Assembly: GCA_031276475.1 (NCBI GenBank)
Contig: JAISMZ010000191.1
Span: 1 to 8,807, forward strand
DNA length: 8,807 nucleotides
Source: Coriobacteriales bacterium
Lineage (GTDB): Bacteria > Actinomycetota > Coriobacteriia > Coriobacteriales > UBA8131
Direction of reading: 5' to 3'
The notes below the pieces were generated by a model. The model saw nothing but the letters and a program-made list of their open reading frames with translations, did no database searches and was not told the origin of the DNA. The translations under genes were made by a program, and so were the position numbers. The stretch's first letter is position 1. Each line of letters starts with the position of its first letter. Positions 1 to 7,048 of the stretch are shown here, in pieces.

Positions 1-8
1 GGGGGGGG
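1..8. repeat. Homopolymeric G tract at window edge
   Basis: The window opens with eight consecutive G residues, in frame with the downstream surface-protein gene, where they encode glycines. The true length is unknown because the tract touches the edge. It may be a slippage-prone tract inside the coding region, or merely the low-quality end of an assembled sequence. Confidence 0.6.
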
Positions 9-3000
9 CATTTTCACACATCGCCCAAGCTTCGGATACAGTCTATGAGATAGAGCTGCAAAAAGACAGCGCCACTTCCGTACAATCCACCATAGAGATC
101 CCCATTGCCCTAAATGGCAACTATTCGCACGGAAGTTCCGTCTATCTGCTCTGCACAGAAAACGCATTTGGCAACACCGCAGGCACGCTTGCCTCCCCAG
201 CGGCTCTCAAAAACAGCTCAGCAGGCTTTGCGCTTGTTGCAAATCCTGAACCGACAGCTGCAAATACCGTCACAAACAGCTTTAGTCCTGCCTATACGCC
301 CAGAAAAAACGCCACCTCGGACAGCCTCCTTTTTGCCGCATTGCCATCTGAAGATCCGCTGAGGGTGGCGCAAAGCACCGAGGGTGCGCTGAAAGATATC
401 CCCCTTTACATTTCTGCCAAGGCCTCTCCAAATACCCCTACAGGCAGCTACCTGGTAAGGCTTCGCATTGATGTGGGGCAAAACCACACACTGGACTATG
501 ACGCAAACGGCGGAGAGGGCAGCATGGATGAGATAGTTGCCACATCCGGCCAGGACATCGTCTTGCACAATCCCGTTGAAGACGGCATTGGGCGCATAGG
601 ATACGGCTTCATAGAATGGAACACCGCCCCGGACGGCAGCGGAACCCCCTATCTGCCCGGAGACAGCTTTACCATTGACGACGACAGCGTCCTTTATGCC
701 ATCTGGCAGCCCAACGACTACGAGCTGAGCTTTGACAAGAACGCCCCGGACGCGACGGTTGCCGTGCCGGACAAGGAGGTCACCTTCGACGACGAGTACG
801 GCGACCTTCCCGTCCCCACACGTCCCGGCTACAGCTTCATAGACTGGAACACCGCACCGGACGGCACGGGCGATACCATCAAAGGCACCGACACCGTAAA
901 GACGCCGGACGACCAGACGGTCTATGCCATCTGGGAGCCCAACGAGTATACGGTGAGCTTTGAGAAGAATGCCGCTGACGCCTTGGCACCTGTGCCTGCG
1001 ACCAAGCCCGTCGTCTTTGCCAGCGCCTATGGGCCTCTTGCCACGACCACGCGCGAAGGCTACACGCATACAGGATGGAATACCGCTTCAGATGGCACAG
1101 GAGCCTCTATCATCGCTGAAAGCATTGTGGCAATACCAAACGACCACAATCTCTATGCTCGCTGGCAGCCCAACGACTACACCTTGAGCTTTGACCTCAA
1201 CGGAGCCTCCGGCCAGAAGCCCGATGATATGCAGGTCACCTACGATGGCACCTACGCAAACCTCCCCGAGCCCACACGCGCAGGCTATGACTTTGAGGGC
1301 TGGAACACCGACGATGATGGCAGCGGCGATGACATAGTGGATGGCGGCAGCGTAGAGATAACGCAAGACACCATCGTGTATGCCATCTGGACAGCCAACA
1401 CCTACATCGTTACCTTCAACCCGAACGCCACCGGCGCCACGGTCGACCCGACGTACAAAGAGGTCACCTTCGGCGACGAGTACGGCACCCTTCCCGTCCC
1501 GGCGCGTCCCGGCTACAGCTTCGTGGAGTGGAACACCGAATCGAGCGGCACAGGCGATCCTGTCGTGGCCAGCGACACCGTCGAGACGGCCGACGACCAG
1601 ACGGTCTATGCCAAATGGACGGCTAATGCAGCCACGGTCAGCTTCTACAACAACTACAACGACACGGACAACACGCATTACGCCGCTGGCGATACAGCCA
1701 ATACCGGCAAGCACGCGGGCGACACGCTCACCGTACCCACCGCGCCCACGCGCGAAGGCTACAGCTTTGGCGGCTGGTACACCGACCGTGGCGCCACCAC
1801 CGCGTGGGACTTCGGCACCGACACGGTGCCTCTGGTCGCAAACCCGACCGTGGATCTCTATGCCAAATGGACGGCCAATACCTACACCGTCACCTTTGAG
1901 AAGAACGCCGGCGACGCCACCGACCCCAGCCCCGCAGATAAGTCCGTCACCTACGGCAGCCCTTACGGCGATCTTCCCACCACCACACGCGATGACTACG
2001 AATTCAAAGGCTGGAACACTGCACAAGACGGCTCGGGCACGACGGTCACCAAGCAGAGCCCCGTCGCCACTGCGGCCAACCACACCCTCTATGCCCAGTG
2101 GGCGGTGCCGGAACTTGAGCACCTCGTGTTTGATGTTACCACCACTGCCGCAGACGAGGGTTTTGCGATCCCCACCAGTGGCTACAGAATCACAACCGAC
2201 CTGCCCGGCTCCGTACCCTATGACTGGGACATCGACTGGGGGGACAACACCTCGGAGCAGGCGGCCGGCACCGGAGGCGCCCAAGCAGGCATAGCCCATA
2301 CCTATGCACAGCCCGGCACCTATACCATTGACATCACCCCGCACATCACCACGTCTCCCTTCCAGTGGGCGCGCGCCTTTGGCTTCAGCACTCCCGAGGC
2401 ACCATCTGACTCCGCGCTTAGTGTCGCCAACAGGGCAAAGGTGGTAGAGGTGAGGGAGATGCCAGCCAGGGGCTACCTCGCAAGCGCCACCGCGACAGGG
2501 CTCAACTACCTGCGCGCCACCTGGCTCGGCTGCCAGAACCTCCGGGTCGCCGCCGCCCCCGATGTGTCCGGCTATAGTGTCAGCTCCATCGGCAACCGCT
2601 TCATGTCCGAGACTTGGGCCGGCTGCAAAAGCCTCAACGCGGCCGTCGTGCCAGACACCTCAAACTGGCAGGTCACCGGCTCAGTTGGAACCTATTTCAT
2701 GGGCAGCACCTGGGGCGTGTGTGGGCTTTACGGCGACAGTTATGTCGGCCTCACCTGCGCCAGCCTCGAGACGCCCGCCGTGCCCGACACCTCCAACTGG
2801 CAGGTCACCGGCATCAGCGAGAACTTCCTGGTGGGCACTTGGAGGCTGTGCACCAGTCTCAAGACGGCTCTCGTGCCCGACACCTCCAACTGGCAGGTCA
2901 CCGGCTTCATCGGTGCCAACTTTATAAGAGAGACCTGGCAAGGCTGCACCAGCCTCAAGGCGGCCGTCGTGCCCGACACCTCCAACTGGCATGACATTAC

Positions 3001-3829
3001 CAGTATCCCTGGCTACTTCATGGTCAATACCTGGTCTGACTGCACCGGCCTCACCGCGGCTGCTGCACCAGATTTCTCCAACTGGGGCGTCAATGGTTCC
3101 ATCGGCATGTGGTTCATGCGCTCTACCTGGCAAGGCTGCACCAATCTTCAGACGGCCGTCGTGCCCGACACCTCCGGCTGGACGGTCACCGGCATCGGCG
3201 AGATTTTTATGATGCAAACTTGGGAAAGTTGCACCAAGCTCAAAACGGCAGCCGTGCCCGACACCTCCAGCTGGCAGGTCACCTCCATCAGCAGCGCCTT
3301 CATGAATAATACCTGGAGGTACTGTACCAGCCTTGCCACGCCCGTTGTACCCGACACCTCTGGTTGGCGGCCGGTTTCCATCGGTCATCTCTTCATGGCA
3401 TACACTTGGGCGAACTGTAGCGCGCTCACCACGCTGAGAATGCTTGACACCTCCAGCTGGGAGCCTACCTCCCTTGGGGAGTTCGCATCCCTCTCACCGT
3501 ATACCAACTTTGACGTGCGTTTCATGCGGCACACCTGGTACCTCTGTAATGCGCTCAAAGACATCTCCGCATTCCGGCTGGGCAACGGCTTTAAGAGCAT
3601 AGGAACGCAGACTTACGGCATCTACGGCGGGAACGACAATGCCGATTACGCCTGCTGGTACAATACCTTCTATGTGACCGGCAGCGGATACACTGGCGCT
3701 CAGCCGACCTTTTACGACGGCGAGCTGATAACCTCCCTAGGTACCCCTTCTACGGGCGCGGAACCGGACACATTCTATGGGCGCACCGGCATGGATGACT
3801 ACACCGCTCTCCCTAGCGCCTGGAAGTGA
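2..3829 (+). CDS. Large secreted InlB B-repeat / BspA-like repeat surface protein, 5'-truncated
   Basis: The frame is open from the window edge to the TGA at 3827-3829, giving 1275 visible residues. A TTG at 341 is the first in-frame start-like codon, but 113 in-frame residues precede it and continue a plausible protein, so the real start lies outside. Visible residues 4-11 (FSHIAQAS) could be the end of a signal peptide cut after AQA. Next come a beta-rich region ending in a PxGxYxVxL-like strand (about 10-160), seven InlB/Listeria-Bacteroides type B repeats (about 162-703; each with GY.F..WNT and ending YA.W), a PKD-like domain (about 704-783; WGDN at 746, HTYAQPGTYT from 766), and ten BspA/DUF285-like units (about 852-1188). 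Such proteins are surface adhesins or host-contact proteins. No LPxTG, membrane segment or other anchor is visible at the C-terminus (ends LPSAWK). The prepilin-like gene follows within 24 bases. Domain families are assigned by eye; the exact ligand is unknown. Confidence 0.9.
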   Translation, partial: GGAFSHIAQASDTVYEIELQKDSATSVQSTIEIPIALNGNYSHGSSVYLLCTENAFGNTAGTLASPAALKNSSAGFALVANPEPTAANTVTNSFSPAYTPRKNATSDSLLFAALPSEDPLRVAQSTEGALKDIPLYISAKASPNTPTGSYLVRLRIDVGQNHTLDYDANGGEGSMDEIVATSGQDIVLHNPVEDGIGRIGYGFIEWNTAPDGSGTPYLPGDSFTIDDDSVLYAIWQPNDYELSFDKNAPDATVAVPDKEVTFDDEYGDLPVPTRPGYSFIDWNTAPDGTGDTIKGTDTVKTPDDQTVYAIWEPNEYTVSFEKNAADALAPVPATKPVVFASAYGPLATTTREGYTHTGWNTASDGTGASIIAESIVAIPNDHNLYARWQPNDYTLSFDLNGASGQKPDDMQVTYDGTYANLPEPTRAGYDFEGWNTDDDGSGDDIVDGGSVEITQDTIVYAIWTANTYIVTFNPNATGATVDPTYKEVTFGDEYGTLPVPARPGYSFVEWNTESSGTGDPVVASDTVETADDQTVYAKWTANAATVSFYNNYNDTDNTHYAAGDTANTGKHAGDTLTVPTAPTREGYSFGGWYTDRGATTAWDFGTDTVPLVANPTVDLYAKWTANTYTVTFEKNAGDATDPSPADKSVTYGSPYGDLPTTTRDDYEFKGWNTAQDGSGTTVTKQSPVATAANHTLYAQWAVPELEHLVFDVTTTAADEGFAIPTSGYRITTDLPGSVPYDWDIDWGDNTSEQAAGTGGAQAGIAHTYAQPGTYTIDITPHITTSPFQWARAFGFSTPEAPSDSALSVANRAKVVEVREMPARGYLASATATGLNYLRATWLGCQNLRVAAAPDVSGYSVSSIGNRFMSETWAGCKSLNAAVVPDTSNWQVTGSVGTYFMGSTWGVCGLYGDSYVGLTCASLETPAVPDTSNWQVTGISENFLVGTWRLCTSLKTALVPDTSNWQVTGFIGANFIRETWQGCTSLKAAVVPDTSNWHDITSIPGYFMVNTWSDCTGLTAAAAPDFSNWGVNGSIGMWFMRSTWQGCTNLQTAVVPDTSGWTVTGIGEIFMMQTWESCTKLKTAAVPDTSSWQVTSISSAFMNNTWRYCTSLATPVVPDTSGWRPVSIGHLFMAYTWANCSALTTLRMLDTSSWEPTSLGEFASLSPYTNFDVRFMRHTWYLCNALKDISAFRLGNGFKSIGTQTYGIYGGNDNADYACWYNTFYVTGSGYTGAQPTFYDGELITSLGTPSTGAEPDTFYGRTGMDDYTALPSAWK
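485..2110 (+). repeat. Seven tandem InlB-type B repeats (Flg_new/TIGR02543-like)
   Basis: Units start near 485, 716, 944, 1175, 1400, 1628 and 1880 and encode 75-84 residues each. The shared pattern is a first strand such as YTVSF-KN, then TR-GY-F-GWNT--DG-G, and a closing YAIW or YAKW followed by a short linker (QPN, EPN, TAN). Unit 6 is the longest and has GGWYTD in place of WNT. Units 2 and 5 are very similar at the DNA level in their middle part (about 788-840 and 1478-1530) and share a block encoding DDQTVYA, suggesting duplication or gene conversion between non-adjacent units. The family forms small beta-grasp-like modules in surface proteins. Confidence 0.85.
2555..3562 (+). repeat. 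Ten 31-32-residue BspA/DUF285-like repeat units
   Basis: Units begin with (V/A)PD at 2555, 2648, 2780, 2873, 2969, 3065, 3161, 3254 and 3347 and with MLD at 3440. Spacing is 93 or 96 bases, except for one 132-base unit (2648) that carries a 12-13-residue insertion. The pattern is PDTSxWxVTxIGxxFMxxTWxxCTSLKxA, and the TWxxC motif occurs 11 times, including once just before the first full unit. The WDTS, F-M and C-sL positions recall the DUF285/BspA 25-residue leucine-rich repeat, but the period here is longer. A 33-base stretch is identical in the units at 2780 and 2873. Confidence 0.8.
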
Positions 3830-3841
3830 TGCAGGCGGAAG

Positions 3842-3846
3842 GGAGG
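3842..3846 (+). promoter_or_regulatory. Ribosome binding site fixing the prepilin start
   Basis: GGAGG six bases before the ATG at 3853 is a near-ideal Shine-Dalgarno sequence. It favours this ATG over the GTG (3826) and ATG (3829) that overlap the upstream stop codon. Confidence 0.8.
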
Positions 3847-3852
3847 CGAGGT

Positions 3853-4503
3853 ATGAGGGCTACAAGCAAGGCGGGCTTTACGCTCGTTGAGGTGATCGTC
3901 GTCCTCGTGATCCTCGCGATACTTGCTGCCATTGCGATACCGGCGCTTACGGGTTATATCAAAAAAGCGGAGGATCAGCAGTACAGCGCGCGGGCGCGTG
4001 AGATATCAGTTGCTATGCGCACGGTACTTATTGAGGGCTACGCAGATGGGGAGTACGCCTCAGCTACCGCCTCCAAATACTTTAAGAATGGTGGGGTTTC
4101 TGGAACAACCAGGTGGTTCAGCGACACCGCGCTCTCTAAAACTGTTTATGGATCTGAGTATTTACAATCTATAGAACTGAGAATTCGGGCGTCAAAACTG
4201 TTGGGAGAAAAATATCCGAACACCAAGAACTGGCCGCTGAATCCGGGCTACTGGCAGATCAGCTTTGCCGCCCCGTCAACCTCTGGTGCCGACTTTAGCC
4301 AGGCAGACGGATTTCTGCTTGTTCTCTACCCGGAGGGAACCGGGGGACCCGTGTCTGAGCGCACCATTGTTTATGTTACCTATAGGTTGAGCTCTATGGA
4401 TTCAGCAAACTATTGGGACTATAATTCAGCTACAACTAGTGGAGCTTTGGCTTACGATGCGGATGCCGGTTACGCGGTCTATCGGTTCGCATATCCCACC
4501 TAG
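3853..4503 (+). CDS. Type IV prepilin-like protein
   Basis: The 216-residue product begins MRATSKAG|FTLVEVIVVL, a textbook class III signal. It has a short basic leader, Gly at -1, Phe at +1 (normally N-methylated) and Glu at +5, followed by a hydrophobic helix of about 20 residues ending near IPALTGYIKKAE. A prepilin peptidase would cut after Gly8, leaving about 208 residues anchored in or assembled from the membrane. The rest is a polar, Tyr- and Ser-rich head without cysteine and resembles no specific pilin that I can name. The start at 3853 is chosen for its GGAGG site; GTG 3826 would only add nine residues and lacks one. It sits 23 bases after the repeat adhesin and is probably co-transcribed with it. 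No pilus ATPase, PilC or prepilin peptidase is in the window, so it could be a pilin, a minor pilin or a pseudopilin. The middle is GC-poor (52 of 120 bases at 4081-4200). Its stop codon TAG lies inside the end of the adjoining palindrome. Confidence 0.88.
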   Translation: MRATSKAGFTLVEVIVVLVILAILAAIAIPALTGYIKKAEDQQYSARAREISVAMRTVLIEGYADGEYASATASKYFKNGGVSGTTRWFSDTALSKTVYGSEYLQSIELRIRASKLLGEKYPNTKNWPLNPGYWQISFAAPSTSGADFSQADGFLLVLYPEGTGGPVSERTIVYVTYRLSSMDSANYWDYNSATTSGALAYDADAGYAVYRFAYPT

Positions 4504-4659
4504 GGAGGCACCGATTAAATCATTGCACGCCAGCTTACGGCTAGGTAGCACTAAATCGTGGGTAAATGGAAGCACTGCGTAGCAACCCAATACACGCCCA
4601 CGATTTAGTGCTACCTGACTCGGAATCTGACGTACAAGCATTTATCGGTGCCTCCCTAG
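4500..4659. repeat. 160-base palindromic element, possible MITE
   Basis: Outer arms pair perfectly over 16 bases (4500-4515 with 4644-4659) and continue with one unpaired base. Inner arms pair perfectly over 20 bases (4543-4562 with 4597-4616). The sequence between arms (about 4521-4542 and 4617-4639) still pairs for most positions, and the loop is 34 bases (4563-4596). The ends read CTAG-GGAGGCACC and its complement, so a TA or CTAG target duplication is possible, as for IS630/Tc1-type miniature inverted-repeat elements. No reading frame of its own is apparent and there is no T tract directly after it. As RNA it would form a very long hairpin between the prepilin gene and the next promoter and could stabilise or terminate the upstream transcript. 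Mobile origin is inference from one copy. Confidence 0.75.
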
Positions 4660-4703
4660 AAAATACCGAGTTCAGCACCGTCCCCATTTTTTGCCTCGTC
4701 CCC

Positions 4704-4730
4704 TTGCTCGTTCTCTGAAAGTGCTACAAT
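4704..4730 (+). promoter_or_regulatory. Predicted sigma-70-type promoter for the thioester adhesin gene
   Basis: TACAAT at 4725-4730 is a good -10 box preceded by TGC (4722-4724), an extended -10. TTGCTC at 4704-4709 is a possible -35 with a short 15-base spacer. Transcription would start near 4737, about 20 bases before the ATG. Confidence 0.5.
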
Positions 4731-4745
4731 GAGGCTCTACAAGAG

Positions 4746-4751
4746 AAGGGG
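4746..4751 (+). promoter_or_regulatory. Ribosome binding site of the thioester adhesin gene
   Basis: AAGGGG lies five bases before the ATG at 4757 and supports that start. Confidence 0.65.
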
Positions 4752-4756
4752 AAGCG

Positions 4757-7048
4757 ATGAAGCTCTTTAGCCGCGCCGGTGTTTCTCAAGGTAGTATCTC
4801 GCCTGCCTCGCGCCTTGCGTTGGGGCGGGGTCTTTGCTTGGTGTTGGGGCTGTTGCTCTTGCTCGCTGCGGGATTGCTGCTAACACCGCAGCGCGAAGCA
4901 CGGGCGGAGGGTACAAACGCGGACACCAACACCTACTTTGCCGAGGTAAGATATTACGACAGCATCCAGATGAAGTACGTCGTGCAGCATGGTATCGACC
5001 AGTACTGGACGACCACCGGCGATATTCCGATTGGCGGCTTTATCGACGGTACTGGCAATCAGCTGCTCGACCAGGCTTATTGCGTTGACGCGACGATTCC
5101 CTTTCACGGCTCGTCGGAGACCAAGACGACCTGGCCGCGTGGCGTCACCACCGACACCACGACCCAGGGCTATGTGGTAGCCTCGCCGCTGGCGGTCTCG
5201 GAGAGCGTGCGCGCGAACCTGCCGAGCCTCTATTGGCTGGCGGTCAACGGTTTTCGCGGCGAGCTGAAGGGCGACAACAACCTTGCAGATATTCGCAATC
5301 GCTACGCCGGGCTGGAAGGCCACTATGGAACCACCATCGACGCGACCATCGCCGTGATGGCCACCAAGGCCGCCGTCTGGAACTTTACCGACCCGACTTT
5401 TGCGCTGCTTTCTACAAGCCTCATCCGCGACACGGCGCACCCCACCGCAGAAGAGAAGGCCCGCTACCAGCTGATGGTCGCGCTGATCAGAAGCCTGGTG
5501 AGCGACGCGCGGGCGCTGGGAACCCAGTTGGCCACCACGACACTTGATGTGAGGTTTGATGTTTCTGGAGCTTCTTTTAAGGAGCGGGCTCCGGGGTCGA
5601 ATAACTGGTTTTATGGTCCGATCAAGCCGAGCGTGACCTCATCCAACGGCACGGGTGCAGCGGAGAAGATCTATCTTACGGCAAGTGGTGTGCGTGCCCC
5701 GGACTTTAAGTTCTTCGGGGGCACGTGGGAGGTTTTGGTGCCGCTTGACAAGGGAAAGATGTACGGATCAACGCAGGAAGCGCCTTACGTTAACAACGGT
5801 GATGAATTCTACATCATGGTGCCCGCCGCCGCCGCCTCCGAGGCCCTGGTGAACATCGGTCAGCCGATCATGAGCTTTAACTTCCTCGTGCTGCACGGTC
5901 TGGCGCGCTCGGCAAACGTCACCTACACAGACACTCCGGCGATCATGGCCTGGCAAGGTCCCACCTCCGCGACCGGCGAGCAGGACTGGCAGCACGTGCA
6001 GGCCTTCATCGGCTTTGTAAACAACATGCAGGCCAGCCTTTACGGTGAAGGGCACCTGCTGTTGCGCGGCGGCAGCTTTGGTGGAAGCATCGATCTGAGC
6101 AAGAAGGTATTCGGTGCTACCGACACTGCAAATGCCGGTAGCTTCGCCTTTACTTTGGAGGTTTTTGACAATGGCCTGCAGCAATGGTTGCCGGTGCCGC
6201 TGATTCCGGCGCCGCTTGCGGGCGCCAACATCACCGGCAGTAGCGGCCTTAGCGACATCAGCCCGGGCGGGGTATTCTCGCTGGCGGACGGCAGCACGGT
6301 TAAGATCACCGACTTGCCCGCCGGCAAATACCGGATAAGCGAGCAGAGCAGCGTTGACGGTTACTCGACGGTCTATCAACTGAATTCGTGGCCTGAAGAA
6401 GCCGGGTTTGAGGCAATACTGGTACTCGGAGGCCAGGTGACTACCGGCTCCGTCGCCTTCACCAACACCATCGCCCCCAAGCCCCAGTCCATCACCGGGC
6501 GCATCGACGTGGGCAAGCTGCTCGGCGAGGCCGCCGATACGCCGCTGGCCGGCAGGTTCGCGTTTACGCTGGAGCGCTATGACGAGACCCTCGCCCAATG
6601 GCTGCCGGAGCCCCTTACCCCCGAGCCGCTGCCAGACGCCAACATCTCAGGCAACTCGGGGCTCAGCGCCCCCAGTGCTGATGGCAGCTTTACGCTCGCC
6701 GGCAGGGACTGCGTCAGCATCACCGGCCTGAGTCTGGGACAGTACCGCGTCAGAGAACAGCCCGACTCCACCTACACCACCACCTGGCAGTTAAACGCCG
6801 ATACCGCGACCGCCGGCAGCGAGGCGACTGTTCTGCTCGACGTGCAAACACCCGGTCAGGCGCTCAGCTTTACCAATGCGCTGACTCCCAATACGCCCGA
6901 CGTGCCCAACACGCCTGATGACGGTTCGGGTATCCCCGCAACGGGCGAGCGCGGCGGCGCCAGGCTGGTGGTATTGCTCATCATAGCTCTTCTGGGAGCT
7001 GCCAACGCCGCGCTCGTTATCTTTCGCAGGCGTTTCAGGCAACGATGA
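4757..7048 (+). CDS. Sortase-anchored thioester-domain adhesin with two isopeptide domains
   Basis: The 763-residue protein has a long signal peptide (basic region, hydrophobic core about 26-43, likely cut after ARA50). Next is a TQXA/thioester-type domain (about 55-260): the Cys motif YCVD is at 108-111 (Cys109), and the second motif, normally a Gln followed by xx-hydrophobic-Trp, reads ATKAAVW at 202-208 with Lys204 in the Gln position. A beta-rich region (about 262-440) has no family I can name. Two tandem domains follow (about 444-573 and 580-710) with FctA/Cna-B-like features and the expected isopeptide triads Lys449-Glu529-Asn570 and Lys587-Glu667-Asn707. A Pro/Asn/Asp linker leads to IPATG (726-730), a membrane segment (about 735-755) and RRRFRQR, a sortase substrate signal. 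In this family the thioester bonds covalently to host surfaces; here the change at 204 would be expected to prevent that. It has its own promoter and no sortase gene nearby. Confidence 0.92.
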   Translation: MKLFSRAGVSQGSISPASRLALGRGLCLVLGLLLLLAAGLLLTPQREARAEGTNADTNTYFAEVRYYDSIQMKYVVQHGIDQYWTTTGDIPIGGFIDGTGNQLLDQAYCVDATIPFHGSSETKTTWPRGVTTDTTTQGYVVASPLAVSESVRANLPSLYWLAVNGFRGELKGDNNLADIRNRYAGLEGHYGTTIDATIAVMATKAAVWNFTDPTFALLSTSLIRDTAHPTAEEKARYQLMVALIRSLVSDARALGTQLATTTLDVRFDVSGASFKERAPGSNNWFYGPIKPSVTSSNGTGAAEKIYLTASGVRAPDFKFFGGTWEVLVPLDKGKMYGSTQEAPYVNNGDEFYIMVPAAAASEALVNIGQPIMSFNFLVLHGLARSANVTYTDTPAIMAWQGPTSATGEQDWQHVQAFIGFVNNMQASLYGEGHLLLRGGSFGGSIDLSKKVFGATDTANAGSFAFTLEVFDNGLQQWLPVPLIPAPLAGANITGSSGLSDISPGGVFSLADGSTVKITDLPAGKYRISEQSSVDGYSTVYQLNSWPEEAGFEAILVLGGQVTTGSVAFTNTIAPKPQSITGRIDVGKLLGEAADTPLAGRFAFTLERYDETLAQWLPEPLTPEPLPDANISGNSGLSAPSADGSFTLAGRDCVSITGLSLGQYRVREQPDSTYTTTWQLNADTATAGSEATVLLDVQTPGQALSFTNALTPNTPDVPNTPDDGSGIPATGERGGARLVVLLIIALLGAANAALVIFRRRFRQR

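Noticed and set aside
341..343. TTG at 341 as start of the large repeat protein
   Set aside because: The frame stays open for 113 codons upstream to the window edge with plausible protein sequence, and there is no ribosome site before 341.
218..2344. Long minus-strand open frames (218-1069 and 1088-2344)
   Set aside because: They lie opposite the InlB repeats, encode Val/Gly/Arg-rich repetitive products and have no domain or ribosome site; they are mirror frames of a GC-rich repeat gene.
2555..3562. CRISPR-like regular spacing of about 93-96 bases
   Set aside because: The repeats are in frame, encode a conserved protein motif, and the intervening sequence is also conserved; this is a protein repeat array.
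3826..3831. GTG/ATG overlapping the adhesin stop as the prepilin start
   Set aside because: It would put a ten- or nine-residue extension before the compact basic leader, whereas ATG 3853 has an ideal GGAGG site and gives a standard 8-residue leader.
4426..4641. Minus-strand 71-codon frame across the palindrome
   Set aside because: It runs through the inverted repeat and the prepilin 3' end, with no ribosome site or sequence feature of a real protein.
5768..6598. Minus-strand frame of 276 codons opposite the thioester adhesin
   Set aside because: Low-complexity product and no recognisable motif; the plus-strand gene has clear domains over the same stretch.
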